A stretch of DNA of 20,625 nucleotides from DASPFV01 sp035620975 (GCA_035620975.1 DASPFV010000031.1:1-20625), one strand, 5' to 3'. Positions 1-7,236 are shown, counted from the stretch's first letter. Notes: generated by a model from the letters alone, not told the origin. Numbers and translations are program-made.

Positions 1-614
1 CGCTTCTGGATCATCAGGAGGTCGACCAGGGTTTCGTGGATGACGGGGTGCGTCCAGTGCCGGTGCTCGTTCAGCAGTCCTCCGAAGGCGTTCTTCATTG
101 CCCCCGTCGTGGTGGTGAACACGTGCGTCTTCACCGTCGGCAGGTGGATGATGTTCTCGCCGATGAAGCGCTTCGGAATCATGAAGCCCTTCGGATACAC
201 GTCGTTCAGGCACGTGAAGCTCCGGGTCAGATCCCCGACCGCGTCCCGGATGTTGATCCACTCCTCCGTCTCGTAGATGTGGATGTTCCGCAGCCCGTGC
301 GCCTCGACAACGTTGACCTGCTTGTTCTCGCGTTCCCCGAGGTGCGCGTCGATGACGACGGTCCGGTTGTGGCAGGCGTGGATGAGCGATCGATCGTAGC
401 CGTCCTGCCCCATCGCCCGGATCACGCCTTCGAGCTGCCAGGGCGTCGTCGAGCTGCCCGGATAGAAGAAGTGCCAGGAGATGTTCACCTTGAGCGCCGT
501 GTCCGCGTCCCGCGCCACGACGTCCTGGTAGCCGGCGAGGTTCATCAGCTCGTGGTAGTCCCGCAGCACGGTGGCGGGCTGCGTGCGGAGGACGGCGACT
601 CGGGATCTGGTCAT
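1..614 (-). CDS. DUF362 domain-containing protein (3' end beyond window)
   Basis: The minus-strand frame is open from an ATG at 614 to the window edge, giving 204 codons of the N-terminal part. The protein begins MTRSRVAVLRTQPATVL. It contains VKTHVFTTTTGAMKNAFGG at about residues 159-177, which matches the lysine/threonine/glycine core of DUF362 proteins (typically 'K.KTH..T..TGA.KN..G'). DUF362 proteins are poorly characterised. Some are fused to or found with ferredoxin domains, and a redox or metal role has been suggested; no function can be assigned here. No signal peptide or Cys-rich cluster is visible in the part present. It follows the UbiA gene by 39 nt, so it is probably the third gene of a STAS-UbiA-DUF362 transcript. 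The C-terminus, where a ferredoxin domain might sit, is missing. Confidence 0.8.
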   Translation of the reverse strand, partial: MTRSRVAVLRTQPATVLRDYHELMNLAGYQDVVARDADTALKVNISWHFFYPGSSTTPWQLEGVIRAMGQDGYDRSLIHACHNRTVVIDAHLGERENKQVNVVEAHGLRNIHIYETEEWINIRDAVGDLTRSFTCLNDVYPKGFMIPKRFIGENIIHLPTVKTHVFTTTTGAMKNAFGGLLNEHRHWTHPVIHETLVDLLMIQK

Positions 615-653
615 AGTGCGTCGATGCGGCCGTGGCCGGTCGCCCCGCTCGGG

Positions 654-1613
654 CTACCAGGCCTGGAACAGCCGCGCTGGTCCGTAAATGATGAGCGCGA
701 CCGCGAACGCCCACAAGGCCACGCAGACCAGGAGCGGGCGGTCCGTCAGCAGCATCTCGGCCGGGCTGCCGCCCCCCTCCTTCTGGTGGACCAGATAAAG
801 GTACCGGAAGATGCCGTAGAGCGGAAACGGCAGTGTCAACCCCAGACGGTCCGTGCCGAATTTCGCGATGGTCTCCGGGCTGACCGTGTAGAACGCGTAC
901 GCCACGATGGTCGACGCCGTAACCACGGAAATCATCTGATCGAGCAGGTACGGACTGTACTCCTGCAGGATCCGCCGGTGCCCGGTGGCGCGATCCGCCA
1001 GCAGCACGAGCTCGTGCCGCCGCTTGCTGAGCGCGAGGAACAGGGCCAAGAGAATCGTCAGGATGTAGAGCCAGTGGCTGATGGCCACCGAGATGACGAC
1101 GGCGCCGCCGGCGGCACGCAGCACGAACCCGGTCGCAATCGTCAGGACGTCGATGATGACCACGTGCTTGAGCGGGCCCGAGTAGAGCGCCAGCAGGCCC
1201 ACATAGGAGGCGGCGAGGACGCCGAACAGCGGCCGGAGCCAGAACGCCGCGCCGAGCGCGACCCCGCCCAGCACTCCGGCGACGCCGAGCGCCAGGGAGA
1301 CGGGGACCTGGCCGGCGGCAATCGGTCGATGGCGCTTCAGGGGGTGCTGCCGGTCGGCGTCGCGGTCGACCACGTCGTTGAGCAGATACACGGCTCCCGA
1401 GAGCGCGCAGAAGATCGCGAAGGCGGCCGTGGCCCTCAGGACCGACGGAGCGTCCAGAAGGCGCCCGGCGAACATCAGCGCGGCGAAGACGATGAGGTTC
1501 TTCGTCCACTGATACGGCCGGAGCGAGAGCAGCAGGCCGATCGCCAGCGGCCGGTCCGTCGCCGGCCGCGGCCTGGCCCGCTCGATGAGATCTGAAGCTG
1601 GGTGTCGCGCCAT
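654..1613 (-). CDS. UbiA-family polyprenyl-phosphate transferase, decaprenyl-phosphate phosphoribosyltransferase-like
   Basis: This is a 319-residue polytopic membrane protein of the UbiA superfamily. The first Asp-rich motif NDxxDxxxD is intact (N79, D80, D83, D87) in the context LLNDVVDRDADRQHP, followed by KRHRPIAAG. The segment RPYQWTKNL at residues 32-40 and the KRRHELVLL stretch are typical of the DPPR-synthase branch (mycobacterial Rv3806c-like). That branch transfers phosphoribose from PRPP to a polyprenyl phosphate, rather than a prenyl chain to an aromatic ring. About eight or nine hydrophobic helices are evident. A DPPR-like role would feed cell-envelope arabinose or a related sugar donor, but this is inferred, because no DprE1/DprE2 or arabinosyltransferase genes are visible. 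The start at 1613 is 28 nt after the STAS stop, with a weak AGG just upstream. Another UbiA substrate is possible. Confidence 0.85.
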   Translation of the reverse strand: MARHPASDLIERARPRPATDRPLAIGLLLSLRPYQWTKNLIVFAALMFAGRLLDAPSVLRATAAFAIFCALSGAVYLLNDVVDRDADRQHPLKRHRPIAAGQVPVSLALGVAGVLGGVALGAAFWLRPLFGVLAASYVGLLALYSGPLKHVVIIDVLTIATGFVLRAAGGAVVISVAISHWLYILTILLALFLALSKRRHELVLLADRATGHRRILQEYSPYLLDQMISVVTASTIVAYAFYTVSPETIAKFGTDRLGLTLPFPLYGIFRYLYLVHQKEGGGSPAEMLLTDRPLLVCVALWAFAVALIIYGPARLFQAW

Positions 1614-1641
1614 CCTGAGCGCGGCGGGGTGCGCGCGCCCG

Positions 1642-1980
1642 CTAGTTGAAGCTCTTGACTGCCTCGGGTTCGTTTTCGTACGTCTCGAACACCGTCAGCA
1701 GCTTGGTGATCGCGAGCAGATCCTGGATCCGCTTGGTCAGGTTCAGCAGCTTGAGCTTGCCGCCCTGCCGGCTCACCGTCGTGTACGTCCGGACGATTTC
1801 GCCGAGCCCCGCGCTGTCGATGTAGGGCACGCCTTCGAGGTTCAGCAGCAGCTTCTTGCGGTCCTGCTGGATGAGTGAATTGATCTTGTCCTTCAGGAGC
1901 TCGTCGCCTTCGCCGAGCGTCATCTTTCCCTTGAGGTCCAGAATCGTCACTCCGTCGACGACCCGTTCGTCGATCTGCAT
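1642..1980 (-). CDS. STAS-domain anti-sigma factor antagonist
   Basis: This 112-residue single-domain STAS protein resembles SpoIIAA/RsbV. The phosphorylatable serine lies in the conserved DSAGLGEI motif (D55, S56). In such proteins, dephosphorylated antagonist binds an RsbW/SpoIIAB-type anti-sigma kinase and frees a sigma factor. The length is normal for the family. A strong Shine-Dalgarno (GGAGGAGA) precedes the ATG by about 6 nt, and a promoter is predicted at 2098-2127. No anti-sigma kinase, PP2C phosphatase or sigma factor gene is present in the window, so its partner is unknown. It is the first gene ahead of UbiA and DUF362. A role other than sigma control, such as a lipid-transport or polysaccharide-export switch, cannot be excluded. 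Confidence 0.88.
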   Translation of the reverse strand: MQIDERVVDGVTILDLKGKMTLGEGDELLKDKINSLIQQDRKKLLLNLEGVPYIDSAGLGEIVRTYTTVSRQGGKLKLLNLTKRIQDLLAITKLLTVFETYENEPEAVKSFN

Positions 1981-2097
1981 CGCAGCTCTCCTCCAGCCTG
2001 CCCACGCCGCACCGGGCCGTTTCCCGCCGGCAACCGGTCCCTCCGGTCGGCCGAAGCTGTCGCCCGGCGCGGTGCCGTTCTCCCAGAAAGACCGGTC

Positions 2098-2127
2098 AGC
2101 GTACTACGCAAACTCAAGCACTGTCAA
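2098..2127 (-). promoter_or_regulatory. Predicted sigma-70 promoter of the STAS-UbiA-DUF362 operon
   Basis: On the minus strand a perfect -35 TTGACA (2127-2122) is followed after 18 bp by TACGCT (2103-2098), which keeps the key first, second and sixth -10 bases. The start point would be near 2091, leaving a leader of about 110 nt. The -35 begins only 14 bp after the stop of the RND gene. No terminator separates them, so read-through from the efflux operon is also possible. Confidence 0.5.
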
Positions 2128-2140
2128 GAATTGCGGTCAC

Positions 2141-5100
2141 TTACGACGGTCGTGCGGCGGCGGCCGCCTCCCGCCCGCTGCTCCGCAGCGTCTGCACGAT
2201 CACATACAGCACCGGGATGAACACCAGGTTCAGGAAGGTGGACACGAGCATGCCCCCGGCCACCGCCGTGCCGACGGAGTGCCGTGCTTCCTGCCCCGCC
2301 CCTGTGGCCACCACCAGCGGCACCACCCCCAGGACGAACGCCAGCGAAGTCATCAGGATGGGCCGCACCCGGATACGCGCAGCCTCGACGGCCGCGTCGA
2401 CCACCGACAGGCCGCGCTGCCGCAGCTGTTCCGCGAACTCGACGATCAGGATGGCATTCTTGGCCGCCAGGCCGATCAGCATCACGAGTCCCACCTGGCA
2501 GTAGACGTCGTTGGCCAGCCCCCGCGACCACTGCGCGCCGAGCGCTCCCAGCACGGCCAGCGGCACGCCCAGCAATACGATGAAGGGCAGGACCAGACTC
2601 TCGTACTGCGCCGCCAGCGTCAGGTACACGAGCAGCAGCGCCAGGCCGAAGATCAGGAACGCCTGGCGCCCGGCCTTGGTTTCTTCCAGCGAGATGCCCG
2701 ACCACGCGTACGACATCCCCTGGGGCAGGGTGGTCTCGGCGAGGCGCTCCATCTCCTGCAGCGCCTCGCCGGAGCTCACGCCGGGAGCCGCCGATCCGTT
2801 GATGGTCGCCGACCGGAACAGGTTGAAGTGACTGATGACCTGCGGCGCGGTGGTCTCGCGCAGACCCACCACCTGCTCGAGCGGGATCATCTCCCCCGAG
2901 CGCGTGCGCGCATACAACTGACCCAACGCCTGCGGGTTGGCGCGGAACCGCTGGTCGGCCTGGACGTACACGCGGTAGGCCCGGCTGTTCAGCTCGAAGT
3001 CGTTGACGTACTGCGACCCGAGAAAAATCTGGAGGGCGCTCGTCACCTCGGCGAGCGGCAAGCCGACCGCCAGCGCCCGCTGCCGGTCGATCGTCACCTG
3101 CAGCTGCGGGTCGTTCGCGGTGAACGCGCTGAAGAGGCCCCGCAGCTTCGGCGAGCCGTTGCCGGCGCCGACCATTGCGGCCGTCGCCTGCGCGAGGGCG
3201 TCGACCTCCGTGCCGGACTGATCGAGCACCTGGAACTCGAAGCCGCCGAACCGGCTCAGGCCCGGGATCGAGGGCGGGGCGAAGCCCACGACGACCGCGC
3301 CCGGCAGGCTGAACAGCGGCCCGCTGATCCGGTTCAGCACGCCCCGGACGGAGTGCTCGTCCCCCGGCCGCTCGTCGAACGGACGCAGGCGGACGAACAT
3401 CAGCCCCTGATTGGGCGCGGCGCCGCTGAAACTGAACCCCATCACCGAGAACAGGGTGAGGACGTCGGGATCGCCCAGGATGATCTGCTCGGCCTGCCGC
3501 GCGACACCTCCCGTGTACTCGAGCGAGGCGCCGGGGGGCGCCTGCACCTGCACCAGGAAGTAGCCCATGTCCTCCTCGGGCAGGAACGACTGCGGCACCA
3601 CCCGGTACGTCAGATACGTGGCCCCCAGCATCAGCACGAAGACACCGGCCACTGCCCAGCGGACGCGCATCCCCTGCCGCAGCGCACGCACGTACCCCTT
3701 CGTCCCGGCGGCAATCACACGCTCGAAGAACGAGAAAAAGCGACCCTTGTGGTGGCTCTCGCGATCCAGCAGCAACGCCGAGAGCGCCGGTGTCAGGGTG
3801 ACCGCGTTGAAGACCGAGAGCGCCACCGCGAACGCCATCGTGATCGAGAACTGCGCGTAGAGCCGGCCGGTGGTGCCGGGGAAGAACGCGACGGGGACGA
3901 ACACGACCACGAGGACCAGCCCCGTGGCGATCACGGCTCCGAGCACCTCGCGCATCGCATCCGACGCGGCTCTCGCCGCCGATACCTTGTACTCCTGGAT
4001 GTGGCGCTCGATGTTCTCGATCACCACGATCGCGTCGTCTACGACGATGCCCGTGGCGAGGATGATGCCGAAGAGCGTCAGCGTGTTGATGGAGAAGCCC
4101 ATCAGCTTGATGAACGCGAACGCCCCGACGAGCGAGACCGGGATGGTGATGGCCGGGATGAGCGTGCTCCGCCAGGTCTGGAGGAACACGAAGATGACCA
4201 GCACCACCAGGATGATGGCTTCCACGAGGGTCTGGAGGACCTCCGCGATCGACTCCTGGACGACCTCGGTGACGTTGAAGGACACCTGGTACTTCATCCC
4301 CGGTGGGAACTGGGCCGACAGCCTGTCGAGCTCGGCGATCACGGCGCGCTCCACGTCGAGCGCGTTGGCGGTCGGCAGCTGGATGACGCCGAAGCCCACG
4401 GCCTCGACTCCCTGGAAGCGCAGCTCCGACCCGTAGGTTTCCGCGCCCAGCTCGGCCCGCCCCACGTCCTTGAGCAAGACGAGGGAGCCGCCCGGGCCGC
4501 TCTTCAGGATGATGTTCTCGAACTCGGAGGCCTCGCGGAGCCGGCCCACCGCCCGCACGCTGATCTGGAACATCTGCCCCGCCGGCGCCGGCGCCTGCCC
4601 GAGGTTCCCGGCGGCAACCTGGACGTTCTGCTCGCGGAGCGCCTGCACGACGTCGCCCGCCGTCAGGCCGCGCGCCGCCAGGCGATCGGGATCGATCCAG
4701 AGGCGCATCGAGTACTTGCGCTCGCCGAAGATCATCACGTCGCCCACGCCCTCGATGCGCTTCAAGGCGTCCTTGATATAGACGTCCACGTAGTTGCTCA
4801 TGAAGAGCGAGTCGTAGACGTTGTTCTCGGAGTAGACGCCGACCGCCATCACGAAGCTGGTGGACTGTTTCTGGACCGTGATCCCGGTCGTGCGCACTTC
4901 GGCAGGCATCCGGCCGAGCGCCTGGTTCACGCGGTTCTGGACTTCGACCGCGGCGACGTCCTGGTCGCGCGTCACGTCGAACGTGACGGTGATGGTGGCC
5001 ACGCCGCTGTTGGTGCTCGACGAGGTCATGTAGAGCATGCCCTCGACGCCGTTGATGGCCTGCTCGAGCGGCGTGGTGACGGCGGTCTCGACCTCCTGCG

Positions 5101-5263
5101 CGTTTGCGCCCGTGTAGATCGCCGTCACGTTCACCTGCGGCGGCGCCAGCACCGGGTACTGCGCGATCGGCATGGTGGGAATGGCGATCGCACCCGCCAG
5201 GATGAGCACCAGCGAGCACACGGATGCCAGGATCGGCCGCTTGATGAACGTGTCCACGAACAT
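2141..5263 (-). CDS. HAE1-family RND multidrug efflux permease (AcrB-like)
   Basis: This is a full-length (1040 aa) inner-membrane RND pump that would drive drug/proton antiport. The N-terminus MFVDTFIKRPILASV is typical of HAE1 proteins. The TM4 proton-relay pair is present in GIVVDDAIVVIEN (near residues 405-410). In the C-terminal membrane block the relay lysine lies in GLAAKNAILIVEF and the arginine in RIRVRPILMTS. The two large periplasmic loops and the 12-TM layout are complete. The GGGGGGAG Shine-Dalgarno overlaps the stop of the adaptor gene, whose stop lies 6 nt upstream of this ATG, so the two genes are co-translated. No TolC-type outer membrane factor follows, so an unlinked one is presumably used. 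Substrate range cannot be read from the sequence. Confidence 0.95.
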   Translation of the reverse strand: MFVDTFIKRPILASVCSLVLILAGAIAIPTMPIAQYPVLAPPQVNVTAIYTGANAQEVETAVTTPLEQAINGVEGMLYMTSSSTNSGVATITVTFDVTRDQDVAAVEVQNRVNQALGRMPAEVRTTGITVQKQSTSFVMAVGVYSENNVYDSLFMSNYVDVYIKDALKRIEGVGDVMIFGERKYSMRLWIDPDRLAARGLTAGDVVQALREQNVQVAAGNLGQAPAPAGQMFQISVRAVGRLREASEFENIILKSGPGGSLVLLKDVGRAELGAETYGSELRFQGVEAVGFGVIQLPTANALDVERAVIAELDRLSAQFPPGMKYQVSFNVTEVVQESIAEVLQTLVEAIILVVLVIFVFLQTWRSTLIPAITIPVSLVGAFAFIKLMGFSINTLTLFGIILATGIVVDDAIVVIENIERHIQEYKVSAARAASDAMREVLGAVIATGLVLVVVFVPVAFFPGTTGRLYAQFSITMAFAVALSVFNAVTLTPALSALLLDRESHHKGRFFSFFERVIAAGTKGYVRALRQGMRVRWAVAGVFVLMLGATYLTYRVVPQSFLPEEDMGYFLVQVQAPPGASLEYTGGVARQAEQIILGDPDVLTLFSVMGFSFSGAAPNQGLMFVRLRPFDERPGDEHSVRGVLNRISGPLFSLPGAVVVGFAPPSIPGLSRFGGFEFQVLDQSGTEVDALAQATAAMVGAGNGSPKLRGLFSAFTANDPQLQVTIDRQRALAVGLPLAEVTSALQIFLGSQYVNDFELNSRAYRVYVQADQRFRANPQALGQLYARTRSGEMIPLEQVVGLRETTAPQVISHFNLFRSATINGSAAPGVSSGEALQEMERLAETTLPQGMSYAWSGISLEETKAGRQAFLIFGLALLLVYLTLAAQYESLVLPFIVLLGVPLAVLGALGAQWSRGLANDVYCQVGLVMLIGLAAKNAILIVEFAEQLRQRGLSVVDAAVEAARIRVRPILMTSLAFVLGVVPLVVATGAGQEARHSVGTAVAGGMLVSTFLNLVFIPVLYVIVQTLRSSGREAAAAARPS

Positions 5264-5269
5264 GCGGCG

Positions 5270-6367
5270 CTACTCCCCCCGCACGGGGACGCCGTCCCTG
5301 ATTTTCTGGATGCCCGTCACGATGAGCTGGTCGCCCGCCTTCAGACCACTGGAGACGACGTAGTCGTTGCCGAGCACCTGTCCGACCTGGACCGGCCGCT
5401 GCTTCGCGACCAGCCCGCCCTGCGGGCCCGGCTCGGCGACGAAGCAGAAATACTGGCCGCTGATGCGGCTCACAGCGGTGACGGGGATGGTCACGCCCTG
5501 CCGCGTGCGCCAGACGATCCGCGAGCGGATGAACTGCTGCACGCGGATGGAGGGGGGCTCCTCGTGCAGGGCGCTCTTCACGAGGACCGTCTGCGTCGCC
5601 TCGTCGACACGCGGGGCGACGAAGGTGATCGGGTTCGTCGCGACGACCCCGCCCTCCGAGTCGAGCAGCTCGACCGGAAGCCCCAGCCGGAGATCGGGCG
5701 ACCGATCGAGCGGTACGCGGATGTTCGCCTCCAGGGCCTGCTGCTGATCGATCGTGGTGATCGTGGTCGAGGTCGTGATCCGATCGCCGACGCGAATCGG
5801 AATGTCTCCGACAATGCCGGCCTGCGGCGCCGTGACGCGGTAGTACTGCAGCTCGACCCGGCCCTCGCGCACCTGGGCCTCGAGCGCGGCCAGGCGGGCC
5901 TCGGCCGTGCGCAGCGTGTTCTGCGCCTGCTCGAACTCCTGCCGGCTGATGGCGCCGGCGTCGACGAGAGCCGCCAGCCGCTTGACCTGCTGACGCCAGT
6001 ACTGCACGTCGGCCTGCGTGCCCGCCCGGCTGGCCTCCGTGCTGGTCACCGTCGCCTGCTGCTTCCGGGCGTCGATCTGGACGAGCGGCCGGCCGGCCGC
6101 CACGCGCTCGCCGGATTTCACGAAGACCCGCGTGACGACGCCGTCCACCTCGGGCCGCACCGTTGTCGACCTCAGCGATTCGAGCGTGGCGATGAACTCG
6201 GACGTTTCGGGGATCTCGCGCGATTCGAGGGTGACCAGGCCGACAGCCGTGGGCGGCAGCCCCTGAGCTCCCTGCACGGGCGCATCGCCACCGGCGCAGC
6301 CGCCGGCGAGCGCAGCCAGGATCAGCAGGGCGGACATCCGTGTCGAACGTCGGGATGGGGTCATCAT
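5270..6367 (-). CDS. RND efflux periplasmic adaptor (membrane fusion protein), probable lipoprotein
   Basis: This 365-residue adaptor (AcrA/MexA type) would link the RND pump to an outer-membrane channel. The order of parts is: signal peptide with a lipobox-like ALAGGC ending at C24; a lipoyl/barrel-sandwich half including VRPEVDGVVTRVFVKSGERV; an alpha-helical hairpin rich in Q, A and E (about residues 110-175); the second lipoyl half (VTAPQAGIVGDIPIRVGDRI); and beta-barrel and membrane-proximal domains ending IQKIRDGVPVRGE. The frame stays open upstream to 6691, but that extension crosses the terminator at 6439-6468 and the predicted promoter, so the ATG at 6367 is chosen. ATGs at 6364 and 6337 are alternatives, and all keep the signal peptide. 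None has a strong Shine-Dalgarno. Confidence 0.92.
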   Translation of the reverse strand: MMTPSRRSTRMSALLILAALAGGCAGGDAPVQGAQGLPPTAVGLVTLESREIPETSEFIATLESLRSTTVRPEVDGVVTRVFVKSGERVAAGRPLVQIDARKQQATVTSTEASRAGTQADVQYWRQQVKRLAALVDAGAISRQEFEQAQNTLRTAEARLAALEAQVREGRVELQYYRVTAPQAGIVGDIPIRVGDRITTSTTITTIDQQQALEANIRVPLDRSPDLRLGLPVELLDSEGGVVATNPITFVAPRVDEATQTVLVKSALHEEPPSIRVQQFIRSRIVWRTRQGVTIPVTAVSRISGQYFCFVAEPGPQGGLVAKQRPVQVGQVLGNDYVVSSGLKAGDQLIVTGIQKIRDGVPVRGE

Positions 6368-6394
6368 GCGGGAGAGCACCAGACGGGAAGCTTC

Positions 6395-6400
6395 AGTATA
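6395..6400 (-). promoter_or_regulatory. Predicted -10 element of the adaptor-RND efflux operon
   Basis: TATACT reads on the minus strand at 6400-6395, five of six matches to the -10 consensus. It lies downstream of the terminator of the preceding operon and would start transcription near 6388, about 20 nt before the adaptor ATG. No convincing -35 lies 16-18 bp upstream, which may mean activator dependence. Confidence 0.4.
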
Positions 6401-6438
6401 GACGGCAGGATGGCTGCCGGAGATCCGGCGGGCAGGCC

Positions 6439-6468
6439 AAAAAAAAAGGCCACGCCGGCGGCGTGACC
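6439..6468 (-). terminator. Rho-independent terminator of the rpsU/zinc-ribbon operon
   Basis: On the minus strand, GGTCACGCC (6468-6460) pairs with GGCGTGGCC (6456-6448) around a 3-nt GCC loop, and nine T residues follow (6447-6439). The stem is 9 bp with one G-U pair. It sits 24 nt after the stop of the zinc-ribbon gene. This is the clearest terminator in the window. Confidence 0.92.
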
Positions 6469-6492
6469 TCTGGCATTCGTCGAGGTTCGAGG

Positions 6493-6804
6493 CTAGACGC
6501 CGCCTGCCCCCGCGAACTTCCGCTGCTGGAAGCACTCCCGGCAGAACACCGGGCGCCCCTGCGTCGGACGAAACGGAACCGTGGTCTCCTTGCCGCACGC
6601 CGAACAGTTCGTCGTCGTTTCCACGCGCTCCCGCGCCACCATCGTCCCCGTCGCCGGCCGGTTCGCGCGCTTCGCCTTGCAGCTCTTGCACCGTTTGGGC
6701 TCGTTCTTGAAGTTCTTGTCGGCGAAGAAGAGCTGCTCGCCCGCCGTCCAGATGAACTCCGTTCCGCAGTCCACGCAGGTCAGGGATTTGTCCTGGAACT
6801 CCAT
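6493..6804 (-). CDS. Small double zinc-ribbon protein (zf-trcl type)
   Basis: This 103-residue protein has four CxxC knuckles: CVDC and CKSC in the N-terminal half, CSAC and CREC in the C-terminal half. It probably binds two zinc ions. The N-terminal MEFQDKSLTCVDCG...FTAGEQ-like pattern and the C-terminal VPFRPTQGRPVFCRECF match small bacterial proteins annotated only as probable zinc-ribbon proteins. Their function is unknown; a nucleic-acid or ribosome link is a guess from structure and context. The ATG at 6804 is preceded by GGGGAGAGG, a good Shine-Dalgarno about 7 nt away. The upstream in-frame extension to 6900 runs through an RNA hairpin and is rejected. It lies 105 nt after rpsU, with a strong terminator behind it. 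Confidence 0.88.
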   Translation of the reverse strand: MEFQDKSLTCVDCGTEFIWTAGEQLFFADKNFKNEPKRCKSCKAKRANRPATGTMVARERVETTTNCSACGKETTVPFRPTQGRPVFCRECFQQRKFAGAGGV

Positions 6805-6853
6805 CGTTCTACCTCTCCCCACACTCGACGCCCTGCGCGCCCTACGCAGGACC

Positions 6854-6897
6854 GATCCGCCCGCCCGGCGCCGGCATGGGCCGGTGCGGGCGGAATC
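6854..6897 (-). other. Strong hairpin between rpsU and the zinc-ribbon gene
   Basis: The sequence folds into an outer stem (6854-6862 with 6888-6897, one bulged A) and an inner stem (6868-6875 with 6880-6887, one G-U) around a 4-nt loop, with a 5-nt bulge on one side. It begins 12 nt after the rpsU stop. No T-run follows, so it is not a standard terminator. It could stabilise or process the mRNA, or lower expression of the downstream gene. Confidence 0.55.
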
Positions 6898-6909
6898 CAT
6901 CAGCTGCCG

Positions 6910-7107
6910 CTAGTCCGACTCGCGGCGCTGCTTCTTGCGCGTACGCTTCCGGGCGAGCGCCTGTTTTGCGCGGCGCCGGTCGCCCGGCTTCAAGTAGAAC
7001 GAATGCTTCTTGATATCCTTGATGATATCTTCCTGCTGAACCTTCCGCTTGAAGCGGCGGAGCGCACTCTCGATTGATTCGCCTTCCTGCACCTTGACTT
7101 CAGCCAA
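6910..7107 (-). CDS. rpsU: 30S ribosomal protein bS21 (TTG start)
   Basis: This is a 65-residue basic protein starting MAEVKVQEGESIESALRRF and ending in a Lys/Arg-rich tail (ARKRTRKKQRRESD). It matches S21 over its full length, including FKRKVQQEDIIKDIKKHSFY. S21 binds the 30S platform near the anti-Shine-Dalgarno region and helps initiation. The conserved start aligns with a TTG codon (7107-7105), preceded at 8-9 nt by AAGGGGGTG, which is close to the ideal Shine-Dalgarno. Longer in-frame starts (GTG four codons upstream, ATG at 7155) are not supported by the family. It is probably co-transcribed with the zinc-ribbon gene. A foldable leader lies upstream. Confidence 0.95.
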   Translation of the reverse strand: MAEVKVQEGESIESALRRFKRKVQQEDIIKDIKKHSFYLKPGDRRRAKQALARKRTRKKQRRESD

Positions 7108-7138
7108 GCTCGAATACACCCCCTTCGCGGCGGTCCAG

Positions 7139-7198
7139 GCAGAGCCCTCGCGCACGCCTCGCGAGACGTCACGCTCGACCCGCGCGCACGTCCTCTGC
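7139..7198 (-). promoter_or_regulatory. Possible structured 5' leader of rpsU (three-way junction)
   Basis: Read on the minus strand, GCAGAG (7198-7193) can pair with CTCTGC (7144-7139). These enclose two abutting hairpins: GACGT/ACGTC, extended by GCGC/GCGT, and TCGCG/CGCGA with a 7-nt loop. The helices follow one another almost without spacers, as in compact RNA junctions. The element ends 31 nt before the TTG start. High G+C makes chance stems common, so this remains a hypothesis. Confidence 0.35.
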
Positions 7199-7223
7199 AG
7201 GGTCCGTGGAGTCCAAACGAATG

Positions 7224-7236
7224 TGCTAGGCTATCA
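7224..7236. promoter_or_regulatory. Possible symmetric bidirectional -10 element (rpsU / purD)
   Basis: TGCTAGGCTATCA is nearly its own reverse complement. The plus strand reads TG-C-TAGGCT and the minus strand TG-A-TAGCCT, so each strand has an extended -10 with the first, second and sixth consensus bases. Starts would fall near 7239 (towards purD, leader about 130 nt) and near 7220 (towards rpsU, leader about 115 nt). No good -35 was found on either side. The rest of the 260-bp region 7108-7367 holds the rpsU leader and the purD-side palindrome described separately. Confidence 0.3.

Noticed and set aside
36..1595. 519-codon plus-strand open frame opposite DUF362 and UbiA
   Set aside because: It is antisense to two recognised genes, with no family resemblance of its own.
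6439..6447. Nine-A run as a slippery or frameshift site
   Set aside because: It is outside any coding region and is fully explained as the T-tract of a terminator.
1856..6466. 1536-codon plus-strand open frame opposite the efflux and STAS genes
   Set aside because: It is antisense to well-recognised genes and its product is low-complexity and rich in R, D, H and E, typical of shadow frames in high-G+C DNA.
6368..6691. N-terminal extension of the efflux adaptor
   Set aside because: It crosses a strong terminator and overlaps the zinc-ribbon gene, while the lipoprotein signal begins at 6367 or just after.
6805..6900. N-terminal extension of the zinc-ribbon protein
   Set aside because: It would run through the 6854-6897 hairpin. 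The ATG at 6804 has a good Shine-Dalgarno and fits the family.
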